Assembly: GCF_036090055.1 (NCBI RefSeq)
Contig: NZ_CP107970.1
Coordinates: forward strand, 3,474,501-3,538,500
DNA: 64,000 bases
Direction of reading: 5' to 3'
Source of the DNA: Nocardioides sp. NBC_00368
GTDB lineage: Bacteria > Actinomycetota > Actinomycetes > Propionibacteriales > Nocardioidaceae
The translations under genes were made by a program, and so were the position numbers. A model generated the notes under the pieces. The model was not told the DNA's origin. It ran no database searches and saw only the letters and a program-made list of their open reading frames with translations. The first letter of the stretch is position 1, and every line of letters starts with the position of its first letter. Shown in pieces: positions 30,709-39,497 of the stretch.

Positions 30709-32247
30709 ATGAGACACCTGGATCGCCACACCCTCGCCCATGCCGCCGCCGGTGTGCTCGCCGGTGCCGTCGGAATGTCCGTCGCGCACCTCACGGCCGC
30801 GCTGCTGACGCCGGCCTCGTCCCCAGCGCTCGCGGTCAGTACCGCGGTCATCGACGCGACGCCCACCCCGGTCAAGGAGTGGGCGGTGCGCGAGCTCGGC
30901 AGCGCGGACAAGCCGATCCTGATCGGCAGCGTGCTGCTGGTCACGATCGCGTTCGCCGCCGTGATCGGCGTCATCGCCCGACGGCGGCTCAGACTCGGCG
31001 TCGGGCTCATCGCCGGCCTGGTCGTGCTCGCCGGAGCCGCCGTGGTCCGCCAGCCGCTCTTCGAGATCACCGACCTCGTGCCCACCCTGGTGGCGCTCGT
31101 CCTCGGCCCCGCCGTGCTGGTGCTGCTGACCCGCGCCCTGACCGCCGATGCCGCACCGAGCCACCGGCGCGAGGCCCCGGACGAAGGCGCCGCCACCCGC
31201 CGCAGCGTCCTGATCGGCTTCGGGGCGCTCGCCCTGCTCTCCGCCGCGGCCGCGACCGGCGGACAGCTGATCGTACGCAGCCGCACAGCGCTCGCCGACC
31301 TGATGCTGCCGCGGGTCCGCGACCCGTTGCCCGCGCTCCCGGCAGGACTGGAGGAGACCCACCAGGGCATCTCCCGGTTCATCACCCGCAACCGCGACTT
31401 CTACCGGGTCGACACCAAGCTGGCCGTCCCGATCGTCGACCAGAACAGCTGGTCGCTGACCATCGACGGCGACGTCGACCGCGAGCTGACCTTCAGCTAC
31501 GACGACCTGCGCGAGCGCGAGAACGTCGAGCACGACATCACCCTGACCTGCGTCTCCAACGAGGTCGGCGGCAAGCTCGTCGGCGCGGCACGCTGGACCG
31601 GCGTACCTCTCCAGGACCTGCTCGAGGAGGCCGGGGTCGGCAAGAACGCCGACCAGATCCTCTCGACCGACGTCGAGGGCTTCACGATCAGCACCCCGCT
31701 CGAGGCGGCCCTGGACGGCCGCAACGCGATGGTCGCCCTCGGCATGAACGGCGAGGTCCTCCCCCGCGTCCACGGCTTCCCGGCCAGGCTCGTGGTTCCC
31801 GGACTCTACGGGTACGTCGGCGCCACCAAGTGGGTCACCAAGCTCACCCTGACCCGGTACGACGAGGCGACCGCCTACTGGACCGACCGCGACTGGGCCG
31901 TCGATGCCCCGATCAAGCTGTCCAGCCGGATCGACACGCCCCGGCCGCTGAGCAACATCTCCGCCGGCCGCACCGTCATCGGGGGCGTCGCCTGGGCCCA
32001 GCACCACGGCGTCGCCAAGGTCGACGTACGCATCGACGGCGGCCGCTGGCAGCCGGCCGAGCTCGGCCCCGATGCCGGGATCGACTACTGGCGCCAGTGG
32101 TTCCTGCCCTGGGATGCCGAGCCGGGGAGCCACCAGCTGGCCGTACGGGTCACCGACCGCGACGGCACGGTGCAGAGCGACGAGCGGGCCGCCCCGTTCC
32201 CCGACGGGTCGAGCGGCATCCAGCAGATCGTCGTCACGGTCGCCTGA
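30709..32247 (+). CDS. Sulfite-oxidase-like molybdopterin-dependent oxidoreductase, membrane anchored
   Basis: A 512-residue protein starting at ATG 30709. There are about four N-terminal membrane helices (residues ~8-30, 66-86, 92-108, 115-140), then a Tat-like or anchor segment RRSVLIGFGALALLSAAAAT (~163-183). The large periplasmic molybdopterin domain has SWSLTIDGDVDRELTFSYDD and ITLTCVSNEVGGKLVGAARW with the molybdenum-ligand Cys near 285, then HGFPARLVVPGLYGYVGATK. A C-terminal dimerisation-type immunoglobulin fold (VDVRIDGGRWQPAELG) ends it. These enzymes do oxygen-atom or electron transfer outside the membrane. It stands upstream of a fasciclin protein, SigK and RskA. Confidence 0.9.
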   Translation: MRHLDRHTLAHAAAGVLAGAVGMSVAHLTAALLTPASSPALAVSTAVIDATPTPVKEWAVRELGSADKPILIGSVLLVTIAFAAVIGVIARRRLRLGVGLIAGLVVLAGAAVVRQPLFEITDLVPTLVALVLGPAVLVLLTRALTADAAPSHRREAPDEGAATRRSVLIGFGALALLSAAAATGGQLIVRSRTALADLMLPRVRDPLPALPAGLEETHQGISRFITRNRDFYRVDTKLAVPIVDQNSWSLTIDGDVDRELTFSYDDLRERENVEHDITLTCVSNEVGGKLVGAARWTGVPLQDLLEEAGVGKNADQILSTDVEGFTISTPLEAALDGRNAMVALGMNGEVLPRVHGFPARLVVPGLYGYVGATKWVTKLTLTRYDEATAYWTDRDWAVDAPIKLSSRIDTPRPLSNISAGRTVIGGVAWAQHHGVAKVDVRIDGGRWQPAELGPDAGIDYWRQWFLPWDAEPGSHQLAVRVTDRDGTVQSDERAAPFPDGSSGIQQIVVTVA

Positions 32248-32326
32248 AAAAAGACGAAATCCGATCCGGCCACCGTGCCGAAGCCCTCATGACAGCAACA
32301 CGAACCATCCCTCGAAAGGCCAATCC

Positions 32327-32968
32327 ATGAAGACCAACACGCTCACCCGCACCGGCGGCGCGGCTGCCACCCTGGCCCTCCTGCTGGGTCTCGGCCTCTC
32401 GGCATGTGGCTCCGAGGACACCGCATCCACGGACAACGGCGACTCGAAGACCTCCGAGACCACCGAGGCCGCACCGGAGGAGACCGAGGAGGCCGGGGCC
32501 CAGACCTTCGGCGAAGGGTGCAAGCTGATCCCCGCCGACGGTGCCGGCTCGTTCAACGGCATGTCGACCGCACCGGTCGCCTCGGCGGCGAGCGCCAACC
32601 CGCTGCTCAAGACGCTGGTCTCCGCCGTCGGCCAGGCCGAGCTCGTCGACACCCTCAACAGCGCCGACGCGCTGACCGTCTTCGCCCCGACCGACGACGC
32701 CTTCAAGAAGATCCCGAAGGCCGACCTCGACGCCGTCCTGGCCGACAAGGACATGCTGACCAAGGTCCTCACCCACCACGTGGTGGCCGGACAGCTCGGC
32801 CCGGACGAGGTCGCCGGTGAGCACGAGACCCTGGCCGGTGACATGATCACCGTGGAGGGCTCGGACGAGGAGTTCACCGTGGGCAAGGAGAACGCCAAGG
32901 TGCTGTGCGGCAACATCCCGACCGCCAACGCCACGGTGTACGTCGTCGACACCGTTCTGATGCCCTGA
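32327..32968 (+). CDS. Fasciclin-domain lipoprotein (MPT70/MPT83-like)
   Basis: A 213-residue secreted lipoprotein with CGAAAGG before the ATG. The signal peptide ends in the lipobox LSAC (residues ~24-27), followed by a Glu/Thr-rich linker. A fasciclin domain follows: NPLLKTLVSAVGQAELVDTL, ADALTVFAPTDDAFKKIP, DMLTKVLTHHVVAGQL and NATVYVVDTVLMP. In mycobacteria the fasciclin proteins MPT70 and MPT83 are main targets of SigK, and here the gene sits directly upstream of sigK-rskA. It likely acts in the cell envelope; the ligand is unknown. Confidence 0.9.
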   Translation: MKTNTLTRTGGAAATLALLLGLGLSACGSEDTASTDNGDSKTSETTEAAPEETEEAGAQTFGEGCKLIPADGAGSFNGMSTAPVASAASANPLLKTLVSAVGQAELVDTLNSADALTVFAPTDDAFKKIPKADLDAVLADKDMLTKVLTHHVVAGQLGPDEVAGEHETLAGDMITVEGSDEEFTVGKENAKVLCGNIPTANATVYVVDTVLMP

Positions 32969-33005
32969 TCGGGACATCGAACCGGATATCCGCAAGGATC
33001 GACAC

Positions 33006-33605
33006 ATGAGATCGCTCAGCTCAGTTCCCTCCGGCGACCCGTCGCCGGAGGGAACCGGGTCGCCGGGCCTGGCCGGGCTGCTTCGCCGCATCGCCCGAGG
33101 CGACGAAGCAGCCTTCGCCGCCCTCTACGACGCGACCTCCGCCCGCGTGCACGGACTGGTGCTGCGGGTGGTGCGCGACCCGGCTCAGGCCGAGGAAGTC
33201 ACTCAGGAGACGTTCCTCCAGGTGTGGCGTACGGCCAGCCGCTACGACGAGAGCCTGGGCAGTGCCCAGTCCTGGCTCCTGACGCTGGCCCATCGTCGCG
33301 CCGTCGACCGGGTCCGGTCCGCGGAGTCGGCCGGCCGCAACGACACGGCCTACCACGGGACCACCCAGACCCCACCCCACGACACGACTGCCGAAGCCGT
33401 GGAGGCCTCGTTGGAGGCTCGACGCGTCCACGCCGCACTCGAGACACTGACAGCTGTGCAGCGTGAGGCTCTACAGCTGGCGTACTTCGGTGGTTACACC
33501 CACACCGAGGTCGCCTCCATGCTTGACCTGCCGATAGGCACTGCAAAGACCCGTATCCGGGACGGACTGATCCGCTTGCGCGACGCGATGGGAGTGAGCC
33601 GATGA
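33006..33605 (+). CDS. sigK: ECF RNA polymerase sigma factor, SigK-like
   Basis: A 199-residue protein. Region 2 is GDEAAFAALYDATSARVHGL and PAQAEEVTQETFLQVWRTAS; the -10 recognition helix is AQSWLLTLAHRRAVDRVR. Region 4 is LETLTAVQREALQLAYFGGY and TEVASMLDLPIGTAKTRIRD. It overlaps the anti-sigma gene by four bases (ATGA), the usual layout of SigK with RskA. Released SigK directs transcription of a small envelope regulon. The upstream fasciclin and oxidoreductase genes are its probable targets. Confidence 0.9.
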   Translation: MRSLSSVPSGDPSPEGTGSPGLAGLLRRIARGDEAAFAALYDATSARVHGLVLRVVRDPAQAEEVTQETFLQVWRTASRYDESLGSAQSWLLTLAHRRAVDRVRSAESAGRNDTAYHGTTQTPPHDTTAEAVEASLEARRVHAALETLTAVQREALQLAYFGGYTHTEVASMLDLPIGTAKTRIRDGLIRLRDAMGVSR

Positions 33606-34354
33606 CCGCGCACGACATTCACGCCCTCTCCGGCGCCTACGCCGTCGACGCCCTCGACGACATCGAACGCGCTCGGTTCGAGGAGCATCTCGCCGTCTGC
33701 GCGGACTGCCGCGACGAGGTGGCCAGCCTGCGCGACAGTGCCTGGACGCTCGGCAGCCTGACCGACACCGCGCCTCCGCCCGAGTTGCGCGACCGGTTGC
33801 TCGCCGGCATCAAGGAGATCCGGCCGCTTCCGCCCGAGACCCCGGCGATCCACGAGGACACTGCCGTCCAGGCAGAGGCTTCGTCCGGCGGTCGCCGGTT
33901 CGGCTGGCGTACGTTCGCCGCCGCGGCTGCGGTGCTGGCCGTCGTCGGCACCGGTACGGTCGCCGCGGTCGAGCTGATCCGCGACGACGACTCCAGCCAG
34001 ACCATGACGACCGCAGAGCGGGTACTGAGCGCCAAGGACGCGACGACCGTGGCCGTCGACCTGCCCGGCAAGGCCCGTGCCCGGGTGGTCCGCTCGGTCT
34101 CGGAGAACAGGGCGGTGCTGGTCACCTCCGGCATGCCGGCCGCGCCGACCGGCAAGGTCTACGAGCTGTGGCTCCAGCACGACGAGGTCATGGTGCCGGC
34201 CGGGCTGATGCCTGCCGGCAGCGACCAGACCTTCGTCCTCGAGGGCGACGCCGCGGATGCGAGCGCGGCCGGGATCACCGTCGAGCCCGAGGGAGGCTCC
34301 GACGAACCGACCTCGGCCCCGATCGCCCTGTTCGACTTCTCGCAGGCCACCTGA
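33602..34354 (+). CDS. rskA: Anti-sigma factor RskA
   Basis: A 250-residue single-pass membrane protein. The cytosolic N-terminus has the H-x3-C-x2-C zinc anti-sigma signature (EEHLAVCADCRDEV, residues ~27-40), which binds the sigma factor. One helix spans ~101-120 (TFAAAAAVLAVVGTGTVAAV). The extracytoplasmic part (DUF2337/RskA C-terminal) has VYELWLQHDEVMVPAGLM and ends FDFSQAT. Regulated proteolysis of such proteins releases SigK. It is coupled to sigK by overlap. A GC-rich inverted repeat (about 34372-34422) may terminate the operon. Confidence 0.9.
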   Translation: MTAHDIHALSGAYAVDALDDIERARFEEHLAVCADCRDEVASLRDSAWTLGSLTDTAPPPELRDRLLAGIKEIRPLPPETPAIHEDTAVQAEASSGGRRFGWRTFAAAAAVLAVVGTGTVAAVELIRDDDSSQTMTTAERVLSAKDATTVAVDLPGKARARVVRSVSENRAVLVTSGMPAAPTGKVYELWLQHDEVMVPAGLMPAGSDQTFVLEGDAADASAAGITVEPEGGSDEPTSAPIALFDFSQAT

Positions 34355-34480
34355 CCTGCGAGAAGTGGAGGCCGGCCGGCTCAGGCGCACGGGGCGAGGG
34401 AGACCCCGGCCGGCTTCCGACCAGCAAGGGCGTACTGTCGCAGGATGGAGCCATTCAGGCTTCCCATCAGAGAGATCCCC

Positions 34481-34615
34481 ATGAGCGACAAGTCGCCGCG
34501 GCAGAAGATGTCCAAGAAGTCCGGGAAATCCATCAAGGCGAAGCGCGCCGAGAAGCGCAGCTCGGGGTCCACGGAGACCCTTGCCGACAAGATCCATCCG
34601 CCGAAGAAGAAGTGA
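34481..34615 (+). CDS. Small basic conserved protein (44 residues)
   Basis: The frame reads MSDKSPRQKMSKKSGKSIKA, then KRAEKRSSGSTETLADKIHP and a Lys-rich end. About one third of residues are Lys or Arg. Short proteins with the MS(D)KSPRQxMSKKSGKS pattern recur in actinobacteria, so I take this as real. GAGAGA lies upstream of the ATG. Its stop overlaps the ATG of the next gene (TGATG), implying coupled translation. Nucleic-acid binding is plausible but not shown. Confidence 0.65.
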   Translation: MSDKSPRQKMSKKSGKSIKAKRAEKRSSGSTETLADKIHPPKKK

Positions 34616-35754
34616 TGCGCCTAGGGCTCGGTGTCATCGGCTCGTCGGCCAAGGAGAACGAGCACCGGCTGCCGCTCCACCCCGAGCACATCCCGAACCT
34701 GGACGCTGACATCCGGTCCAGAATCACGCTCGAGGACGGCTATGGCGCCCTGTTCGGGGTCAGCGACGAGGCTCTCGGGACGTACGTCGCCGGGTTCGCG
34801 TCACGCGACCAGATCCTGGCCGACTCCGACGTCGTGCTGCTCCCCAAGCCGCAACTCGAGGACGTCGAGGCGCTGAGCCCGGGGCAGACGCTCTGGGGCT
34901 GGCCACACTGCGTACAGGACCCGGAGCTGACCCAGGTCGCCATCGACCGGCGCCTGACCCTGATCGCCTTCGAGGCGATGAACCACTGGACCCGCGACGG
35001 TGCGGTCGGTCTGCACGTGTTCCACAAGAACAACGAGATGGCCGGCTACTGCTCTGTCCTCCAAGCACTCGAGCTGGCCGGGCTGACCGGCGACTACGGT
35101 CGCCGCCTGAGCGCGGTGGTGATCGGTTTCGGGGCCACCGCACGTGGCGCCGTGACCGCCCTCAACGCGCACGGTGTGCACGAGGTCGCGGTGCTCACCA
35201 ACCGAGAGGTGGCCGCGGTCGGCTCACCGATCCACTCGGTGCTGATCCGGCAGTTCGGCCACGAGCCCGACGGCAAGCACGTCAGCCACGTGATCACCGA
35301 GCGGGGGCGCGAGCCGCTGGCGCCGTACCTGGCGGAGAACGACATCGTCGTCAACTGCACCCTGCAGGACACGGCCAACCCACTGGTCTTCCTCGAGGAG
35401 GAGGACCTCTCCGCCTTCCGCCCCGGCAGTGTCATCGTCGACGTCTCCTGCGACCTGGGCATGGGCTTCACCTGGGCCCGGCCCACCACCTTCGACGACC
35501 CGGCCTTCCTGGTCGGCGACAATGTCCTGTACTACGCGGTCGACCACAGTCCGTCGTACCTGTGGAACTCGGCGACCTGGGAGAACAGCAACGCGTTGAT
35601 CCCGTTCCTGCGTCCGGTGCTCGAGGGACCGACCGCGTGGGACGCCGTCGAGACGCTGCGCCGAGCGATCGAGGTCCGCGACGGCCGCGTGCTCAACCGT
35701 GCCATCCTCGCCTTCCAGGGGCGCGCGACGGAGGCGCCTCACGCTCTGGTGTGA
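34615..35754 (+). CDS. N5-(carboxyethyl)ornithine synthase-like / alanine-dehydrogenase-family protein
   Basis: A 379-residue protein. The N-terminal domain has IGSSAKENEHRLPLHPEHIP, as in the AlaDH/PNT family (Arg for the carboxylate), and LLPKPQLEDVEALSPGQTLW. The NAD(P) fold begins RLSAVVIGFGATARGAVTAL near 160. IVVNCTLQDTANPLVFLEEE and SVIVDVSCDLGMGFTWARPT complete the pattern of carboxyethylornithine synthases, which condense ornithine and pyruvate reductively. Alanine or saccharopine dehydrogenase are alternatives. The start overlaps the stop of the small basic protein. Confidence 0.7.
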   Translation: MRLGLGVIGSSAKENEHRLPLHPEHIPNLDADIRSRITLEDGYGALFGVSDEALGTYVAGFASRDQILADSDVVLLPKPQLEDVEALSPGQTLWGWPHCVQDPELTQVAIDRRLTLIAFEAMNHWTRDGAVGLHVFHKNNEMAGYCSVLQALELAGLTGDYGRRLSAVVIGFGATARGAVTALNAHGVHEVAVLTNREVAAVGSPIHSVLIRQFGHEPDGKHVSHVITERGREPLAPYLAENDIVVNCTLQDTANPLVFLEEEDLSAFRPGSVIVDVSCDLGMGFTWARPTTFDDPAFLVGDNVLYYAVDHSPSYLWNSATWENSNALIPFLRPVLEGPTAWDAVETLRRAIEVRDGRVLNRAILAFQGRATEAPHALV

Positions 35755-35761
35755 CCGTGGG

Positions 35762-36538
35762 TCAGGCGTACGGATCCAGAGTGACCGCAGCCGGCTTCCC
35801 GCCCGCCAGCGCGTTGCCGAAGCGGGCGTCGGTCAGCTTGAAGGTGGCGGCGCCGAAGTCGGCCGCGACCAGGCGGTCGCGGATGCCGGCCGGGTAGTTG
35901 TCCCAGCCGACCAGGCCCTTGACCTGCCAGACGCCTTCGTGGTTCTCGGGCGGCTCGTCTCCGCCGCCGGTCTTGGGGAAGCGGAAGCAGTGGGTGCTGC
36001 CACCGTCCTTGTGATAGACGGCCTTGGGGTGCGTACCGCCCTCGAACTGCAGCTCCGACTCGGGCTTGATCGCGTAGCCGGAGTGCTGGGAGACCGACAT
36101 GTAGCGCGCGTGGCCGTCCTGGACCCACACGATGATGTGCTCCCAGTCGTGCCGGTGGCCCGCCGAGCCGGGGCCCCAGGAGACCTGGTCCTTCTCGAAG
36201 TAGTAGCCGTAGAGGTACGCACACCAGCCGTTGTTGCACTTCGAGCGGGAGTAGACGTTGGTGTTCTGCAGGTCCGAGAGGTCGCGGCACTGGCCGTTGA
36301 CCGTGCCACCCATCGCGAGGCCGCCGTTGAGCGTGCCGTCCGGCCCGATCGCCGGGGTGCTGTAACAGCCGTCGGTGTCGAAGTCGAGCGCCGGCTGCCA
36401 GGTGCGGTCGGCCTCCGGCGCCGAGGCCGGCAGCGCCGGCGGCGGAGCTGCCCAGGCGGCGGCTGGGACGCCGGAGAGAAGTGTGGCGAGCGGAAGCGCG
36501 AGGGCGAGCTTGCGCGTGAGTCGTTTCCCGAGGGTCAT
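35762..36538 (-). CDS. NPP1 / NLP-type necrosis-inducing secreted protein
   Basis: A 258-residue protein. ATG 36538 has AAGGGA five bases upstream. The signal peptide (TRKLALALPLATLLSGVPAA) ends near AWA. The mature part has ALDFDTDGCYSTPAIGPDG, RSKCNNGWCAYLYGYYFEKD, and the diagnostic heptapeptide GHRHDWE followed by HIIVWV. Later comes HPKAVYHKDGGSTHCFRFPK. NLP proteins bind plant sphingolipids and damage membranes, and also occur in soil saprophytes. It is convergent with the dehydrogenase gene, seven bases apart. Confidence 0.92.
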   Translation of the reverse strand: MTLGKRLTRKLALALPLATLLSGVPAAAWAAPPPALPASAPEADRTWQPALDFDTDGCYSTPAIGPDGTLNGGLAMGGTVNGQCRDLSDLQNTNVYSRSKCNNGWCAYLYGYYFEKDQVSWGPGSAGHRHDWEHIIVWVQDGHARYMSVSQHSGYAIKPESELQFEGGTHPKAVYHKDGGSTHCFRFPKTGGGDEPPENHEGVWQVKGLVGWDNYPAGIRDRLVAADFGAATFKLTDARFGNALAGGKPAAVTLDPYA

Positions 36539-36654
36539 GTGGGTCCCTTGTCGGTGGGGGAAGGGGGTGGACAGATGCAACCAGGGCCGCAATCGCGTGA
36601 CAACCCCTTACGCGTGAACGCGGCGGTAACGCTGGTCGGTCCGTATCGCGACCC

Positions 36655-37337
36655 TCACGCTCCGCCGGGATCAGTAGTCGCCGAGCCGCTTGACCTCGCT
36701 GCAGAAGAGGTGCTGCGCGTCATGCCCGCGTTGCCGTGGGCGAAGGTGACCATCCCGTCCCCCGCGTCAGCCGACTTGAGCGCGGGCGGGACGGGTGACG
36801 CGATGACACCGAGGCAGAAGCGCACGGCCACGAGGTCCTCGGGCAGTGCGATCTTGCCGTGCCCCAGGTCGTTGCCGAAGGGCTGGTTGCGCGTGGCCGG
36901 AAGGTCGACGCCGGTCTCGACCCTCAGCGTCTTGCCCGGTGCGAGGAGCTGCCCGCCACCCGTGGGCGCGACCGCCAGGTTGACGCCCGGGGCCACGGGA
37001 ACACTCGATGGGAGAGCACCAGGACGGGCCCGTCCGAACCGCTCTCGGCCGTGACGTGGGGAGCGGTGGACAGCTTCGTTCCTGCCCCGGACGGCACCAG
37101 CGTGCGGTCGGCGACGAAGACCGCGGACGACTCGTTGTTGGTCACCGTGTAGGTCACCGACACCGTCGTCGAGTCGGCCTCGATGTCGGCCGAGAAGTCG
37201 ATGTCGGGCACAGACGCCGTGGAGCTCGGGGCGGGCGGCTCGCCGCCGTCCTCGAAGGCCGGCACGGCCGAGCCACCACAGCCGTTCAACGCGGCGAGCA
37301 GGGCTGCGATCGCCGAGCTCATCAGCAATTTCCTCAT
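36655..37337 (-). pseudogene. Frameshifted secreted lipoprotein gene
   Basis: Reading starts at ATG 37337: MRKLLMSSAIAALLAALNGC, a lipoprotein signal with LNGC lipobox. A linker and a beta domain follow (STTVSVTYTVTNNESSAVFV, SGSDGPVLVLSHRVFP). At about 36995-37000 the frame must shift by one base; one extra C in TTCCCG would join it to PVAPGVNLAVAPTGGGQLLA, RVETGVDLPATRNQPFGNDL and FCLGVIASP in the other frame. Either the gene is broken or the short C-run is a sequencing error. Function unknown. Confidence 0.7.
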
Positions 37338-37341
37338 CGTC

Positions 37342-37731
37342 TCAATAGTGCGGCCGGTCGGGCGCACCCATCTCCTCACGAAGTCCGTTCTCGGTCAGAT
37401 CGTAGGAGTGGTCGGGGTCGATCCGCTCCGGGGTGCTGGGGTCGTTGTCGTGGTCGATCGGCAGACCGACCGCTACCCGCTCACCCTGCTCGACGCCGTG
37501 GTTGACCGTGTCGTCCCCGGAGTACTCCGTGCGGTCGAACTGGTCGTGGCGGAAGTCGTACTCGTGCGCCATCTCATGGAACAGCACCACCACCGGCGGC
37601 CCCTCCTCGATCCAGTCGATGCGGGGTGAGTAGTTGATCCGCTCGCCGCTGGGCTCAGCCGGGCTGTTGCTGTTGTCGGCGTATTCCGCGATCGTCAGGC
37701 CCTTCTTGTTGAAATCCAGGAACCGCGGGCG
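37342..37731 (-). pseudogene. 5'-truncated M91-like zinc metallopeptidase fragment
   Basis: The open frame without a proper start reads RFLDFNKKGLTIAEYADNS, then INYSPRIDWIEEGPPVVVLF, HEMAHEYDF and GDDTVNHGVEQGERVAVGLP. HEMAH is a metalloprotease HExxH site, and VNHGVEQGERVAVGLPIDHD is the downstream part typical of M91/NleD-like effector peptidases. A stop (37732-37734) interrupts it upstream and no N-terminal domain is present. It ends just before the broken lipoprotein gene. It is a remnant of a toxin or effector protease gene. Confidence 0.65.
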
Positions 37732-37830
37732 TTATGCGGCAGTGTCAGGCTGGCGAGCGCGATCACCGCGATGCCGACTGGAATCAAACTAGGTCAAACT
37801 CCAGGTTCGTGCGAGGGACCTCGCGGAGTC

Positions 37831-38973
37831 TCAGGCGGCCTCCTGGTGGTGGTCGACGAGGTCGTGGATGAGGCTCGCCGCCGGCTCGTGGACGAACTCG
37901 GCGAATCCGACGAGGGCCGCGCGCCCCTCAGCGGGCACCCCGGCGCGAAGCGCATTGATCGTCTCCGGACGGACCAGCCAGGCGGCGAGGCAGGCTGGGT
38001 AGTCGGCGGGGTGGGTGAACATCTCGGCGAGCTCTTCGTCATCGGGGTCGTGGAATGCGTGCAGGCCCGCGTCCATGGCGAGACCGACCAGGGCGTGAGG
38101 GATGTCAGTGAGCAGCCCGTAGTCGCGCAGCCCCCGGCGGATCCAGATCTCGTCCGGGCCCTGGGCGCAGGCGTCCCGCAGCGTTTCGGTCCATCTGTCG
38201 GGCTCGTCGGCTACTGCGTACGCCACCTCGTCGGGGACCCGCAACGGCGCCGTCTCGAACATCGCCCCGCTCTCCAGCGGCACGATCCGGCCGATCGCGC
38301 ACTCGCCGTCCTCGACGAGCATGCCGGCTCCGATGTTGATCGTGCGCACCTGCTCCCCGGTCTCGGGATCCTCCCACAACAGGTGTCTCGGCTCCCGTTC
38401 CAGAAGTCGCACGCCGCGCATCGGCGCCCGTGCCCATTCCCAGATCCGGTCCGCGCCGGCGATCAGGGCGCCGGAGGCGTTGTGACGCAGGAACGCCTCG
38501 AGCCCGCCGAGGTCGTAGAGGAACGACTGGCGATAGACCCAGTCGCGATCCATGACCCGGATCCGGTCATCCTCCCGGTCGCGGTCGGGGTCGGGACCAC
38601 CACGGACGTCGAGCGCGACGTTGATCGCCTTCGCCATCCGCCACTGGTTGCGAGGGTGGGTCCCCTGCATCGCCTGCGCGACGATCCACCGCGAGTGCGC
38701 CCACCGCGGCAGGAGCGCTTCGAGCAGCCGGATCTGCTCCAGCCGCTCGAGGCGCGAGGGATGCCAGAACTGCTCGTCGTCGAGCTGACGGGCGGTCTTG
38801 CGGACGATCTCCAGCGCCGCCTTCACGTCTCCACGGGACTCGGCATCGTTCACCGCGAACATCGCCGGCCAGTAGGGACTGCCGACGACCTTCTCGGCGA
38901 ACGAACGCCGCCGCGGATCGCCGATTCTGTTCGGCGGGCGAGGCGATCTGTCGTGCTTCCTTGGTTTGGGCAT
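37831..38973 (-). CDS. Hypothetical protein
   Basis: A 380-residue soluble protein starting MPKPRKHDRSPRPPNRIGDP. It continues SPYWPAMFAVNDAESRGDVK, LEIVRKTARQLDDEQFWHPS and LERLEQIRLLEALLPRWAHS. The middle is beta-rich (VRLLEREPRHLLWEDPETGE, AGMLVEDGECAIGRIVPLES) and the C-terminus ends FVHEPAASLIHDLVDHHQEA. No catalytic motif or membrane segment was recognised. A longer frame upstream of ATG 38973 runs through low-complexity Arg/Gly sequence and is unlikely to be translated. It is isolated on the minus strand. Confidence 0.6.
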   Translation of the reverse strand: MPKPRKHDRSPRPPNRIGDPRRRSFAEKVVGSPYWPAMFAVNDAESRGDVKAALEIVRKTARQLDDEQFWHPSRLERLEQIRLLEALLPRWAHSRWIVAQAMQGTHPRNQWRMAKAINVALDVRGGPDPDRDREDDRIRVMDRDWVYRQSFLYDLGGLEAFLRHNASGALIAGADRIWEWARAPMRGVRLLEREPRHLLWEDPETGEQVRTINIGAGMLVEDGECAIGRIVPLESGAMFETAPLRVPDEVAYAVADEPDRWTETLRDACAQGPDEIWIRRGLRDYGLLTDIPHALVGLAMDAGLHAFHDPDDEELAEMFTHPADYPACLAAWLVRPETINALRAGVPAEGRAALVGFAEFVHEPAASLIHDLVDHHQEAA

Positions 38974-39077
38974 GGCCCCAGCAGAACCCGGATCTCGCCG
39001 CTCCGCCACCCGTGTTCGGGCGCCTGTGGACAACCCGGTGCCGAACGCCGCCTGTGGACGGCAACCGGCCCGGCAGC

Positions 39078-39338
39078 TCAGGCCAGCGCGAGGAAGAGCT
39101 TCTCCATCTTCTTCGTGTCCACGCTGTCGCGACCACCCTCCGCCAGGCACTTCTCCAGCCCCGTGGCGACCAGCGCGTATCCACCTCGGCTGACCGCCTT
39201 GTTCACCGCCGCGAGCTGGGTGAGCGCGTCCTCGCACTCCGAGCCCTCCTCGAGCATCCGGATCACCGAGGCGAGGTGTCCGTTGGCGCGCTTGAGTCGG
39301 GTGATGACGGCCTTGATCTCGTCAGGCTCGAGCTGCAT
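39078..39338 (-). CDS. CsoR/CstR-like DUF156 transcriptional repressor
   Basis: An 86-residue helical protein from ATG 39338. It shows AVITRLKRANGHLASVIRML (DNA-contact Arg/Lys in helix 1), SECEDALTQLAAVNKAVSRG with the first conserved Cys, and LVATGLEKCLAEG with the second. Copper-sensing CsoR has Cys-His-Cys; here the His position four residues before the second Cys is Gly. That is as in persulfide sensors (CstR) or other metal variants. It faces the MMPL gene across two G/C-tract palindromes that match operators of this family, so it probably represses the exporter. Confidence 0.85.
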   Translation of the reverse strand: MQLEPDEIKAVITRLKRANGHLASVIRMLEEGSECEDALTQLAAVNKAVSRGGYALVATGLEKCLAEGGRDSVDTKKMEKLFLALA

Positions 39339-39446
39339 CGTCCTTCTTCTTTCAATGAGTGGGTCCAACGGGTCGGCCTCGAGCGCGCGATGGGCGAGCC
39401 GGGGCATACGGACTCCGAGGATCACGTTCGTCTCCAGCGATTCTAC

Positions 39447-39497
39447 AACCCCCCGGGGGGTTATGCTACCGTCGTCGCCGCATCCCCCCAGGGGGTT
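39447..39497. promoter_or_regulatory. Two tandem CsoR/CstR-type operators
   Basis: AACCCCCCGGGGGGTT (39447-39462) and ATCCCCCCAGGGGGTT (39482-39497) are near-perfect palindromes, 35 bp apart. Both are followed by ATGCTA or ACGCTA. The C-tract/G-tract core flanked by AT is the operator shape known for DUF156 repressors. They lie 23-73 bp before the MMPL start and 109 bp or more from the repressor start, so the repressor likely controls the exporter and perhaps itself. Confidence 0.85.

Noticed and set aside
39447..39497. C/G-tract palindromes as terminators
   Set aside because: They are short, lie directly before a gene start, occur twice with the same flank and face a DUF156 repressor gene, so an operator role fits better.
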